From NCBI GenBank assembly GCA_964619775.1, contig CAZUFB010000003.1:1-63240 (forward strand): 63,240 nucleotides of DNA. The letters are read 5' to 3'. Origin of the DNA: CAZUFB01 sp964619775 (GTDB lineage: Bacteria > Actinomycetota > Coriobacteriia > Coriobacteriales > UMGS124). The notes under the pieces were generated by a model that saw only the letters and a program-made list of their open reading frames with translations, did not search any database and was not told the origin of the DNA. The translations under genes and the position numbers were made by a program. How positions within the stretch are numbered: the first letter of the stretch is position 1; each line of letters starts with the position of its first letter. Of the stretch, positions 49,962 through 58,926 are shown in pieces.

Positions 49962-51161
49962 GTGAACCCGCTGCGCAAGGCGTACTGCCGTGCTTTCCAG
50001 ACCGTCCTGTGGCTCGCGCTGCCGTTTCTGCCCTACCGCGAGCCCGAGGTCCTCGAGTCTGTCGACGAGGTACCTGGCCTGCTTGAGCGCGAGGGGGCGG
50101 CCCACCCGCTCGTCGTGACCGACAAGTCCATCCACAATCTTGGGCTCGTCGACCCGCTCAAGGAGGCGCTCGCCGCAGCCGGCATCGCCTATACGGTGTA
50201 CGACGGGACGGTTGCCAACCCCACGGTCGACAACGTCGAGGAGGCCCGCGCGCTCTACCTCGAACAGGGTTGCGACGCGATTGTGGCGTTCGGCGGCGGC
50301 TCTTCGATGGACTGCGCCAAGGCGGCGGGCGCGCGCGTGGTCAAGCCCAACCAGCCGGTCTCCAAGATGCGCGGCATCCTGCGCGTCCGCAGGCGCCTGC
50401 CGCTGCTCGTGGCGGTTCCCACGACGGCCGGCACCGGGTCGGAGACCACGCTGGCAGCGGTCATCACCGACAGCGCGACCCACTACAAGTACCCCATCAA
50501 CGACTTTTCCCTCATCCCGCGCGTCGCGGTGCTCGACTACCGCACCACGCTCGGCTTGCCCAGGCAGGTTACGGGAGCCACGGGCATCGACGCGCTCGTC
50601 CACGCCGTCGAGGCGTACATAGGGCACTCCACCACCAGGGAGACGCGCGCCAACGCCGAGGAGGCCGTGCGGCTTGTCCGGGCGTTCCTCAAGCGCGCCT
50701 ACGACGACGGGAGCGACGCCGAGGCGCGCGCCGGCATGCTGCGCGCGGCCTTCTGCGCCGGGGCGGCGTTCACCAAGTCGTATGTGGGCTACGTGCACGG
50801 CGTCGCGCACTCCCTGGGAGGGCAGTACGGCATCCCGCACGGTCTGGCAAATGCCGTGGTATGCCCCTACGTGCTCGAACTCTACGGAGAAAGCTGTCAT
50901 GCGCGTCTGGGCAGGCTGGCGCGTGCGGCGGGCGTGGCGCCGCCCGGAGCCTCCGACGGAGAGGCGTCGCGCCTGTTTGTCGCGTGGTTCCGCGAGCTCA
51001 ATGTCTCGCTGGGCATCCCCGACAAGCTCGAGGGCATCCGCGAGGAGGACATCCCGCTCATGGCGCGCCACGCCGACAGGGAGAGCAACCCGCTCTACCC
51101 GGTGCCGCGCCTCATGGACGCCCGCGAGCTCGAGCAGGTCTACCGCATGGCGATGGCGTAG
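49962..51161 (+). CDS. Iron-containing alcohol dehydrogenase
   Basis: A 399-residue group III alcohol dehydrogenase that oxidises or forms alcohols with NAD(P)(H). The dinucleotide site is FGGGSSMDCAKA and VPTTAGTGSETT. The iron ligands are an Asp and three histidines, in GIDALVHAVEAYIG, VHGVAHSLGGQYGIPHG; the family signature of these blocks is intact. A hydrophobic N-terminus (AFQTVLWLALPFLPY) is not a signal peptide. The start is GTG 49962 after GAGAGGAACCTGCCC. It is followed 15 bases later by an aldehyde dehydrogenase, so the two form an aldehyde/alcohol interconversion pair; the substrate is unknown. Confidence 0.9.
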   Translation: MNPLRKAYCRAFQTVLWLALPFLPYREPEVLESVDEVPGLLEREGAAHPLVVTDKSIHNLGLVDPLKEALAAAGIAYTVYDGTVANPTVDNVEEARALYLEQGCDAIVAFGGGSSMDCAKAAGARVVKPNQPVSKMRGILRVRRRLPLLVAVPTTAGTGSETTLAAVITDSATHYKYPINDFSLIPRVAVLDYRTTLGLPRQVTGATGIDALVHAVEAYIGHSTTRETRANAEEAVRLVRAFLKRAYDDGSDAEARAGMLRAAFCAGAAFTKSYVGYVHGVAHSLGGQYGIPHGLANAVVCPYVLELYGESCHARLGRLARAAGVAPPGASDGEASRLFVAWFRELNVSLGIPDKLEGIREEDIPLMARHADRESNPLYPVPRLMDARELEQVYRMAMA

Positions 51162-51176
51162 GGAAAGGGGAGTTTT

Positions 51177-52547
51177 GTGGACATCCGGGGCATCGTCGAG
51201 CGCCAGCGGGAATTCTTTGCAACCGGCAAGACCATCGACGTCGAATATCGCCTGCAGGCGCTGCGCCGCCTGCAGGCGGCCGTCCGGGCACGCGAGAGGC
51301 AGATCGAGCAGGCCGTCCGGGCAGATCTGGGCAAGTCTGCGTTCGAGTCGTACATGTGCGAGGTGGGGCTTTCCCTTTCCGAGCTGTCGTGCCAGATCGG
51401 GCATCTGCGCCGCTGGGCCCGGCCGCGCCGCGTGCGGTCCGACCTGGCGAACTTCCCATCCACCTACCGCATCGTGCCCGAACCCTACGGCGTCGCGCTC
51501 GTCATGTCGCCGTGGAACTACCCGTTCATGCTCACGGTGGAGCCGCTTGCGGGGGCCGTGGCGGCGGGCAACTGCTGCGTCGTGAAGCCGAGCGCCTACT
51601 CGCCGGCGACGTCCGAGGTCGTCGCCGAGCTGGTGGCCGAGGTGTTCGAGCCGGGGCACGTCGACGCCGTGCTGGGCGGGCGCGCCGAGAACACGACCCT
51701 GCTCGACCAGCGCTTCGACTGCATCTTCTTTACCGGGTCGGTCGCGGTGGGCCGGCTTGTGATGGAGAAGGCCGCGCGCTGGCTGACGCCGGTGACGCTT
51801 GAGCTGGGCGGCAAGAGCCCCTGCGTGGTGGCCGCCGACGCCGACCTCGACGTGGCCGCGTCGCGCATCGCCTTCGGCAAGTACCTCAACTGCGGGCAGA
51901 CCTGCGTGGCCCCCGACTACCTGCTCGTGGACGAGCGCGTGGCCGACGACCTCGTGGGGCGCCTCGCGTCGCGCATCGCCCGGATGTACGGCGAGGACGC
52001 ATTCGCCAACCCCGACTGGGGCCGTATCGTCAACGAGCGGCACTTCGACCGCGTGGCGGGGCTCATCGACCCGGCCAAGGTGGTCTACGGCGGCCGCACG
52101 CGCCGCGAGACCCTGCAGATCGAGCCCACCGTGATGGCGGGCTGCACGGGCGACGACGCCGCGATGGGGGAGGAGATCTTCGGCCCGGTGCTGCCCGTCC
52201 TGACCTACCGCACGCTCGACGAGGCCGAAAGCTTCGTCAAGGACAGGGAGAAGCCCCTGGCACTCTACCTGTTCACGCGCGACCGCGCCGTGGAGGAGCG
52301 CTTCCTGCACCACGTGCCGTTCGGTGGCGGCTGCGTCAACGACACGATCGTCCACCTGGCCACGAGCCGCATGCCGTTCGGCGGCGTGGGGGCAAGCGGC
52401 ATGGGTTCCTACCACGGCCGCAAGAGCTTCGAGACCTTCAGCCACGAGAAGAGCGTCCTCAAGAAGGGCCTGTGGCTCGACCTGCCGATGCGCTACCAGC
52501 CCTACTCGGGCCTCAAGGCCAGGCTCGTGCGGGCGTTTTTGCGGTAG
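51177..52547 (+). CDS. Aldehyde dehydrogenase (class 3 / fatty aldehyde type)
   Basis: A 456-residue NAD(P)+-dependent aldehyde dehydrogenase, in the short (about 450 residue) class 3 group. The cofactor site is ALVMSPWNYPFM, the general base glutamate is in VTLELGGKSPC, and the catalytic cysteine in LNCGQTCVAPDYLL. The C-terminal MPFGGVGASGMGSYHGRKSF closes the active site. It oxidises medium or long aldehydes in known homologues. A hydrophobic tail like that of membrane-bound forms is absent, though the end is basic. The start is GTG 51177 behind GGGAAAGGGGAG, 15 bases after the alcohol dehydrogenase, so translation is probably coupled. Confidence 0.9.
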   Translation: MDIRGIVERQREFFATGKTIDVEYRLQALRRLQAAVRARERQIEQAVRADLGKSAFESYMCEVGLSLSELSCQIGHLRRWARPRRVRSDLANFPSTYRIVPEPYGVALVMSPWNYPFMLTVEPLAGAVAAGNCCVVKPSAYSPATSEVVAELVAEVFEPGHVDAVLGGRAENTTLLDQRFDCIFFTGSVAVGRLVMEKAARWLTPVTLELGGKSPCVVAADADLDVAASRIAFGKYLNCGQTCVAPDYLLVDERVADDLVGRLASRIARMYGEDAFANPDWGRIVNERHFDRVAGLIDPAKVVYGGRTRRETLQIEPTVMAGCTGDDAAMGEEIFGPVLPVLTYRTLDEAESFVKDREKPLALYLFTRDRAVEERFLHHVPFGGGCVNDTIVHLATSRMPFGGVGASGMGSYHGRKSFETFSHEKSVLKKGLWLDLPMRYQPYSGLKARLVRAFLR

Positions 52548-52753
52548 CGTGCAGGCCCCGTGCGTGCCCTGCGGCCTGTGCGCGGGGTTTTTCCTGCAGG
52601 GGCCGTGCGCAGGGGCATGGGTGGCGGGTTAACAGCTACACTGCCCTTCAGAACCGACGACGCGTCTTCGCAAGACGCCGCCGCGCCGCGGACCCGCCGC
52701 GTCCGGCCGCGGCCCCGGCGCGGCGGCGCACGAGAAAGGAACCGACGGAAAGC

Positions 52754-53293
52754 ATGGCAACTGAAATCGTTATCTCGCCCGACGAGCGGCTGCGCACCGA
52801 ATGCGCGCCGGTGGAGGTCATCGACGACGAGGTGAGGGACATAGCCCGCCGCATGGCCAAGGCGATGTACAAGTACGAGGGGTGCGGCATCGCCGCGCCG
52901 CAGATCGGCGTGCTGCGCCAGATCGTGGTCATCGACTGCGAGTGGGACGGCGACCAGCGCGGCAAGAAGGACCCGCTCTTCCTCATCAACCCGGTCGTCG
53001 TGGAGCAGTCCGACGAGAAGGCCGTCGGCTCCGAGGGATGTCTCAGCATTCCCGGCATCTCGCTCGAAATCGAGCGCCCGGCCTCGGTGACCGTGCGCGC
53101 GCTCGACCTCGACGGCCGCCTCATGCAGTACGAGGCCGCCAACAACCTGTTCTGCGTGTGCCTGCAGCACGAGATCGACCACCTGCACGGCATCACGATG
53201 TTCGAGCGCCTTGAGCCGCAGGACCGCCTGCGCGCCATGCGCTCCTATCAGGAGGCCCTGGCCGCCGGGGCGCGCCCCGGCGAGACGGAGTAG
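52754..53293 (+). CDS. def: Peptide deformylase
   Basis: A 179-residue metalloenzyme removing the N-formyl group from nascent proteins. The three motifs are complete: GCGIAAPQIG, EGCLSIPG with the metal cysteine, and LQHEIDHLHG with two metal histidines and the catalytic glutamate. The stop lies two bases before the fmt start, so the enzyme that adds and the one that removes the formyl group are co-expressed. ATG 52754 follows GAAAGGAACCGACGGAAAGC. The 206-base upstream gap shows no further gene. Cytosolic. Confidence 0.96.
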   Translation: MATEIVISPDERLRTECAPVEVIDDEVRDIARRMAKAMYKYEGCGIAAPQIGVLRQIVVIDCEWDGDQRGKKDPLFLINPVVVEQSDEKAVGSEGCLSIPGISLEIERPASVTVRALDLDGRLMQYEAANNLFCVCLQHEIDHLHGITMFERLEPQDRLRAMRSYQEALAAGARPGETE

Positions 53294-53295
53294 CC

Positions 53296-54255
53296 ATGCC
53301 CAAGACACTGCGTGCCGTGTTCATGGGAACCCCCGAGTTTGCCCTGGGGCCGCTGCGGGCGCTGCTCGACGCCCCCTTCGTCGACGTGGTGCTTGCTGTG
53401 ACGCGCCCCGACGCGGCCTCGGGCCGCGGCAAGGCGCTCGTGCCCTCGCCGGTGAAGGTCCTGGCGCGGCAGGCCGGCGTGCCCGTGCTCGAGACCAAGT
53501 CGCTGCGCGGGGAGGAGGTGCAGGCGCAGCTTGCACAGACGGGGGCCGACGTGTTCTGCGTGGCCGCCTACGGGGCTATCCTGCCGCCCGCCGTGCTCGA
53601 GATGCCGCCGCTGGGCTGCCTCAACGTCCATGCGAGCCTGCTGCCGAAGGGCCGCGGCGCCGCCCCGATGCAGCGCGCCCTCCTGTCGGGGGAGCCGCGC
53701 CTGGGCTACTCCGTCATGCGCATCGAGGAGGACCTCGACACCGGCCCCTACTGCGCGCAGGGCGACGTCGATGTCGGCGAGCGCACCTACGCCGAGGTCT
53801 CGGCCGAGCTGTCGGCCCTGGGCGGCGCGGCGCTTGCGGAGACGCTGCGCACCTACGCCGAAGGGGGCGAGCCGGTGTGGACTGCCCAGGACGAGGCGCT
53901 GGCCACCCACGCCGACAAGATCGCGAAGTCGGAGGTACTGCTCGACCCTGCCGTCAGCGCGGCCGAGAACATGCATCGCGTGCAGGCATCGAGCGACGCC
54001 GCCCCGGCGCGCTGTCGGGTGGCGGGACGCACGCTGCGCGTCCTGCGTGCGCATCTGCCCCTGCCGGGAGAGGTCGCAGGCATGGCGGTCCTGTCGGCGG
54101 GCGAGGCCGCCCTCGTGTGCGGCAGGGTGGTCCTAGGCTGTTCCGACGGGTGCCTCGAGCTGGTCGAGGTCAAGCCAGACGGCAAGCGCGCGATGGCGGC
54201 CTCGGAGTTCGCGGCCGGTGTGCGGGGCCCCGCCCTGGTATGGGAGGCGATTTAA
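53296..54255 (+). CDS. fmt: Methionyl-tRNA formyltransferase
   Basis: A 319-residue enzyme that formylates initiator Met-tRNA with 10-formyl-tetrahydrofolate. The N-terminal formyltransferase domain shows VFMGTPEFALG and the folate/catalytic block LNVHASLLPKGRGAAPMQRA, in which the Asn, His and later Asp (EDLDTGPYCAQGD) are the catalytic residues. The C-terminal barrel for tRNA binding covers residues 205-319. ATG 53296 lies two bases after the def stop. The stop overlaps no neighbour, and rsmB begins one base later. Confidence 0.95.
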   Translation: MPKTLRAVFMGTPEFALGPLRALLDAPFVDVVLAVTRPDAASGRGKALVPSPVKVLARQAGVPVLETKSLRGEEVQAQLAQTGADVFCVAAYGAILPPAVLEMPPLGCLNVHASLLPKGRGAAPMQRALLSGEPRLGYSVMRIEEDLDTGPYCAQGDVDVGERTYAEVSAELSALGGAALAETLRTYAEGGEPVWTAQDEALATHADKIAKSEVLLDPAVSAAENMHRVQASSDAAPARCRVAGRTLRVLRAHLPLPGEVAGMAVLSAGEAALVCGRVVLGCSDGCLELVEVKPDGKRAMAASEFAAGVRGPALVWEAI

Positions 54256-54256
54256 G

Positions 54257-55630
54257 ATGGCAGACCTGTCCGCGTCGCGCAAGGCCGTCCTCGACGTGCT
54301 GCTTGCGGCCGAGGAGCGCAACGCCTACGTGCGCGAGCTGATGCATTCGCCCAAGCCGCCCGCGTCGCTGGCGCGCCTGTCTCCCGAGGACCGGGCGTTC
54401 GCCCTGCGGCTGGCGCTGGGCGTCACTGCGACCCAGGGCACCCTCGACGAAATCGTCGAACGCTACGCCGTGCACCCCGAGCGCATGAACTCCGCGGTGC
54501 GCTGCGCCCTGCGGATATCCGCCTACGAGATGCTCTTCCTGGGCAAGTCTCCCCATGCGGCGGTGAGCCAGGGCGTCGAGCTGGTGAGGACGCGCGCCAA
54601 GAGCGCCGCGGGTTTTGCCAACGCCGTGCTGCGGCGCGTTTCCGAAAACGGAGCGGCCTTTTTGGCCGAAAGCGACGCGCATCGCTTCGGGCTGCCCGGA
54701 TGGCTGTGGGACCGCGTGCGGGGCGACGTGGGCGAGGTGCGCGCCCGGGAGTTCGGCGAGGCGGGCCTTGCGGCCGCGCCGGTCTACGTGGCCAACGTGC
54801 CGATGTGGGTTTCGGACGGACGGGCTCCCAAGGCGTTCGCCGAGTCCGGGCTCTCCGTGCGCGCATGCGGCTCGGTGCCCGGAGCCTGGCGGGTCGACAA
54901 CCCCTCCGCGGTGGCGGGTTGCAGCCTGGTGGAGGAGTGCCAGGCGGTCGTGAGCGACTACGGCGCCCAGGCGGTGGCCTACCTCGTCGCCCCCGAGCCC
55001 GGCGACCGCGTGCTCGAGGTGGGAAGCGGCCGGGGCACCAAGACCATCTTGTTGGCGGGCCATGCGCACCGCGCCTGCGGCGCCGCCCGCATCTGGGCGC
55101 TCGACGTGCACGCCTACAAGGCCGGCCTGGCCGCAGCGCGCCTGGAGAAGGCCCGCGTGCCCGAGGTCCGCCAGGTGACCGGCGACGCCTGCGACCTCGA
55201 CGCCCTGCCCGACCTGCCTCCGGCGTTCGACCGCATCCTGGTGGACGCGCCCTGCTCGGGAACCGGCACCCTGCGCCGCCACCCCGAGATCGTCTGGTCG
55301 CTGCGCCGCATAGACGTGGAGACCTGCGCCGAGCTGCAGCTGGCGATGGTGCGCTCTGCGGCCCGCCGGGTCGCGCCGGGCGGCCTGCTGGCCTATGCGA
55401 CCTGCTCGGTGCTGCGCGCCGAGAACGAGGACGTCGTGGCGGCCTTCTTGGCCGGCGAGGAGGGGCGCGGCTTCGAGGTGGTGCCCGTGGCCGACGCCGT
55501 GCCGCGTTCCAACGGCTTCGCCATCGACGAGATGGACGAGCACTCCACCCCCGAGGGCTACCTGCGCACCTACCCCGCCCCCGACGCCTGCGACGGCCAC
55601 TTCTGCGCCTGTCTGCGGAGGAGGGCGTAG
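54257..55630 (+). CDS. rsmB: 16S rRNA (cytosine-5) methyltransferase RsmB
   Basis: A 457-residue RsmB/Sun protein. Residues 1-140 are a NusB-like RNA-binding domain (FALRLALGVTATQGTLD, NAVLRRV). The methyltransferase domain has the SAM motif VLEVGSGRGTKTI, the VDAPCSGTGTLRRHPEI block and the TCSV motif whose cysteine (YATCSVLRAENE) is the catalytic nucleophile. It methylates C967 of 16S rRNA in E. coli. It completes the def-fmt-rsmB operon, with ATG 54257 one base after the fmt stop. The gene after it is convergent (sbcC). Confidence 0.93.
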   Translation: MADLSASRKAVLDVLLAAEERNAYVRELMHSPKPPASLARLSPEDRAFALRLALGVTATQGTLDEIVERYAVHPERMNSAVRCALRISAYEMLFLGKSPHAAVSQGVELVRTRAKSAAGFANAVLRRVSENGAAFLAESDAHRFGLPGWLWDRVRGDVGEVRAREFGEAGLAAAPVYVANVPMWVSDGRAPKAFAESGLSVRACGSVPGAWRVDNPSAVAGCSLVEECQAVVSDYGAQAVAYLVAPEPGDRVLEVGSGRGTKTILLAGHAHRACGAARIWALDVHAYKAGLAAARLEKARVPEVRQVTGDACDLDALPDLPPAFDRILVDAPCSGTGTLRRHPEIVWSLRRIDVETCAELQLAMVRSAARRVAPGGLLAYATCSVLRAENEDVVAAFLAGEEGRGFEVVPVADAVPRSNGFAIDEMDEHSTPEGYLRTYPAPDACDGHFCACLRRRA

Positions 55631-55677
55631 GGTTTCGAAGGGGGTCGGATGCCCGGCAGATCGGCCCCTCCGCCCTC

Positions 55678-58600
55678 TTACGCCTCAACCCGTAAGGTCG
55701 ACCCGCCGCGGCCCCGTTCCACGACGATCTTGCGGTCGATGCCCTCCTTGAGCTCGTCGACGTGGCTGATGATGCCCACGAGCTTGTCGTTGCCCGACAG
55801 CTCCACAAGCGTGCGCACGGCGAGCTGCAACGACTCCTGGTCGAGCGAGCCGAACCCCTCGTCGATGAACATCGTGTCGAGCTGGATTCCGCCTGCGTGC
55901 GCCTGCACCACGTCGGACAGGCCGAGCGCGAGCGACAGCGACGCTTTGAACGACTCGCCGCCCGAAAGCGACCGGGCGTCGCGGGGCTTGCCGGTGTAGT
56001 TGTCGAGCACGTCGAGGTCGAGGCCGGTCTGGATGTTGCGGGCCGAGCCTTCGCGGCGGCGTGCGAGTTCGTAGCGCCCGCCGGTCATCGCGCCGAGGCG
56101 CACGTTGGCGGCGGCGAGCACCTGGTCGAAGTACATCGCCTGCACATAGGTCTCGAACGACACCTGTTCCTTGCCCCTGATGTGGCCGCGGGCCGTGTCG
56201 GCGAGTGCGGCGACCTCGCTGTAGGATTCCTCGACCTCGCGGAGGTTTCGATCGACGGCCGCGACGCCCTCGACGGCCTTGGCGTTGGCCGCGATGCGCG
56301 CAGCGAGCTCCTCCTGCCGTGCGCGCAGGTCGTCGGCCTGCGCGTTGCAGGCGGCAAGCTGTGCGCGCAGCCCGTCGACGTCCGGGGCGTCGCCGGACGC
56401 AACCTGCCCGGCGAGCGCGTCGCGTTCGGCCGCCAGCCTGGCGGTGCTCCGGTCGTGTTCCGCCAGGTCCTGCTTCGCCCGCTCGAGGGCGGCGTTCAGG
56501 TCGTCGAGCTCGGCCTCAAGGGTTGCCAGCGCCGTTAGTGCCTCCTCCTTGCAGTCGTGGGCGAGCCCGCCCGCAAGCGTCTCGACGCGCTCGGCGCGGC
56601 CGGCGGCGTCGAGCTCGGCTGCATGGCGTTCGTCGGCCAGGCGCCCGAGCTCGTCGACAAGCGCGCGCCGGTCGCTTTCGAGGCGGGCCGTGTCCGCCTG
56701 GGCCCGCTCCAGCGCTGCGGCGCACTCCGCGGCGCGCTCGGTTTCGCGGTGCGCCTGCGCGCGGCGTTCCTCGGCGTCTTCGAGCGCGTGAGCCGCCTCT
56801 TCGGCCGAGGTGCCGCCGACCTGTTCGAGAAGGGCCTGGGCTTCGGCCTCCGAGCGCGCCCGGTCTGCCTGCGCGTCGGCAAGCCCGTCCTGCGCGGCCT
56901 GCCGGTCCCGTCGCGCCTGTTCGATGGCGTTCTCGGCCCGCCCCAGCGCCGCGCGCGCCGCCTCCAGCGCCTCCTGGTCGCGCTCGGCCCGTGCGCGCAG
57001 CCCCCGGGCTTCGTCGAGCGCCCGGTCCCCCGCCTCGCAGGCTTTTTGCAGGCTCTCCTCGTCGCCGGAGGAGGCGACGAACCCCTCCACGGCGCACCTG
57101 CGCTCCTCGGCGACGCTTGCCGCCGAAGCCGCCGCGGCGGACGCCTGCTGGGCGGCGGTGCGGGCTCTTTCGGCGTCGGATGCGGCGCGCTCGACGTCTT
57201 CCCGCTCGGGCATGTCGTCGCAGGCGGCGGCGGGGTGCGGGTGTTCGGTCGACCCGCACACGGGGCAGGGCTTTCCGTCCTCGAGGTGCCGGGAGAGCAC
57301 GCCGGCCTGGCCGTCGAGGTAGCGCAGCTGCAGCGCCCTAAAGGCGTCCTGCGCCGCGGCGAAACTGTCGGCCGCCTCCCGATAGTCCTGCTCGGTGCGT
57401 GCATGCACCTTCTGCGCCGCGGAGAACGCCTCGCGCAGCTCCTTCAGGCGCGCAAGGTCGGCCGAGGCCCGTTCGATCGTGCCGCGGGCGGCCAGCTCGG
57501 CGGACCGGGCCTGCTCAAGCCGCTCGGGGGCGTCGCGCAGCGCCTCCTCCTGCGCCCGGGCCTCCGCGCGCGCCGCCTCCGCCTTTTCCATCGTGCGGCC
57601 AAGCTCCTCGAGCAGCTCGGTACGGGCCGCGATGTCGCGCTCGAACCCTGCGAGTTCGGCGCGCCGCGAGGCGAGCCGCCCGTGGAGGTCGGCCTGGCGC
57701 CGCACCGCCTCGAGCGCCGCGCCCGCCTCGCGCTCGTCCGCCTGCGCCCGGGCGAGGTCGACCTCGGCGCCCGCTGCGCCCTCGGCCGTGCGCCGTGCGT
57801 CCGCGAGCCGTTCGTCCACCCGTCGCACCCGGGCCTCCGCCTCTTCCGCCGCCTGCGCGGCCTGCCGTTCGGCCGTGCGCGCGCGGTCCAGTTCGGCGCG
57901 CGCCGTCTCAAGTTCGCCGTAGCGTTCCAGCTGGCGGCGCTCCACCGCGATGAGCTCGGCCAGCTCCGCGCGTCTCGGATCGCGCCCATGTTGTACGTCC
58001 AGCGCCTCGGCGAGCGCGGGCCGTCGCCCGTCCAGCTCGGCCAGGCGCCGGTCGACGTCGGCGAGTTGCCCCCTCAACCGCTCCTGCGTCTCGGCGCGCT
58101 CGAGGGAGCGGGAGAGTTCCCCGGACTTTCGCGCAGCCTCGTCCGCTTGCTCCCTCAACCTGCGTTGGCGGGCGCGGTCCTCGGCGAGCGCCCCTTCGAG
58201 CAGCGCGGTGACGGCCTGCACGTCGACTGCATCGCGTCGTACCCAGTCGTCGGCCTGCCCGGCACGCGGGTCGCCCTCCGCAAAGGAAGCCTGGCGCAGC
58301 AGCATCAGCACGCTGTCGCGCAGGCGCCCCCCTTGCGCGTGCAGTTCGCGGCGCCTCGCCTCGAGCACCTCGGCGAAGCGCCGGTAGGCGTCCGTGCCGA
58401 AGAGCCTTCGAAAGATCTCGCCGCGCTGCGCGGTGGTCGACGACAGGAGCCGCCTAAAGTCGCCCTGGGCTATCATCACGATCTGGGCAAACTGGTCGCG
58501 CTCGATGCCGAGCAGCTCGACCACGGCGGCGGTCACCTGCTTGACGCCCGTCACCGGCGGCTGGCCGGGGAGGAGGAGCTCCGCCTCGGCCCGCTGTTTG

Positions 58601-58926
58601 ACGGTGCCCTCGCCGTGCTTTTTGGGCCGTTCGTATTCGGGGCTGCGCCGCACGCGGTAGCGCTGCCCGCGGTAGGCGAACTCCAGCTCCACGAAGGTCG
58701 GCGTACCCGGGTCGGCGAAGTCGCTGCGCAGGGTCTTGGTCGGGCGGTCGTCCCCGCTCGGTTCGCCGAACAGTGCGAACGCGATGGCGTCGAAGAGGGT
58801 CGTCTTGCCGGCACCGGTGTCGCCGCACACCAGGTACAGGCCTGCGTCGCCGAGCAGGGTGAAGTCCACCGACACCTCGTCCGCATACGGGCCGAAGGCG
58901 CTCATCGCGAGGGTGAGGGGCCGCAT
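55678..58926 (-). CDS. sbcC: Nuclease complex ATPase SbcC
   Basis: A 1082-residue SMC-like ATPase of the SbcCD (Rad50/Mre11) nuclease, which cuts hairpins and DNA ends. The Walker A GDTGAGKTTLFDAIAFALFG is near the N-terminus, and the signature LSGGESFKASLSLALGLSD and Walker B DTMFIDEGFGSLD are near the C-terminus. Two long coiled coils flank a zinc hook with CPVCGSTEHPHP at its tip. ATG 58926 abuts the sbcD stop. SbcCD cleaves DNA palindromes, which matters here because the window carries many long inverted repeats. Its last bases lie close to the convergent rsmB end. Confidence 0.95.
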   Translation of the reverse strand: MRPLTLAMSAFGPYADEVSVDFTLLGDAGLYLVCGDTGAGKTTLFDAIAFALFGEPSGDDRPTKTLRSDFADPGTPTFVELEFAYRGQRYRVRRSPEYERPKKHGEGTVKQRAEAELLLPGQPPVTGVKQVTAAVVELLGIERDQFAQIVMIAQGDFRRLLSSTTAQRGEIFRRLFGTDAYRRFAEVLEARRRELHAQGGRLRDSVLMLLRQASFAEGDPRAGQADDWVRRDAVDVQAVTALLEGALAEDRARQRRLREQADEAARKSGELSRSLERAETQERLRGQLADVDRRLAELDGRRPALAEALDVQHGRDPRRAELAELIAVERRQLERYGELETARAELDRARTAERQAAQAAEEAEARVRRVDERLADARRTAEGAAGAEVDLARAQADEREAGAALEAVRRQADLHGRLASRRAELAGFERDIAARTELLEELGRTMEKAEAARAEARAQEEALRDAPERLEQARSAELAARGTIERASADLARLKELREAFSAAQKVHARTEQDYREAADSFAAAQDAFRALQLRYLDGQAGVLSRHLEDGKPCPVCGSTEHPHPAAACDDMPEREDVERAASDAERARTAAQQASAAAASAASVAEERRCAVEGFVASSGDEESLQKACEAGDRALDEARGLRARAERDQEALEAARAALGRAENAIEQARRDRQAAQDGLADAQADRARSEAEAQALLEQVGGTSAEEAAHALEDAEERRAQAHRETERAAECAAALERAQADTARLESDRRALVDELGRLADERHAAELDAAGRAERVETLAGGLAHDCKEEALTALATLEAELDDLNAALERAKQDLAEHDRSTARLAAERDALAGQVASGDAPDVDGLRAQLAACNAQADDLRARQEELAARIAANAKAVEGVAAVDRNLREVEESYSEVAALADTARGHIRGKEQVSFETYVQAMYFDQVLAAANVRLGAMTGGRYELARRREGSARNIQTGLDLDVLDNYTGKPRDARSLSGGESFKASLSLALGLSDVVQAHAGGIQLDTMFIDEGFGSLDQESLQLAVRTLVELSGNDKLVGIISHVDELKEGIDRKIVVERGRGGSTLRVEA

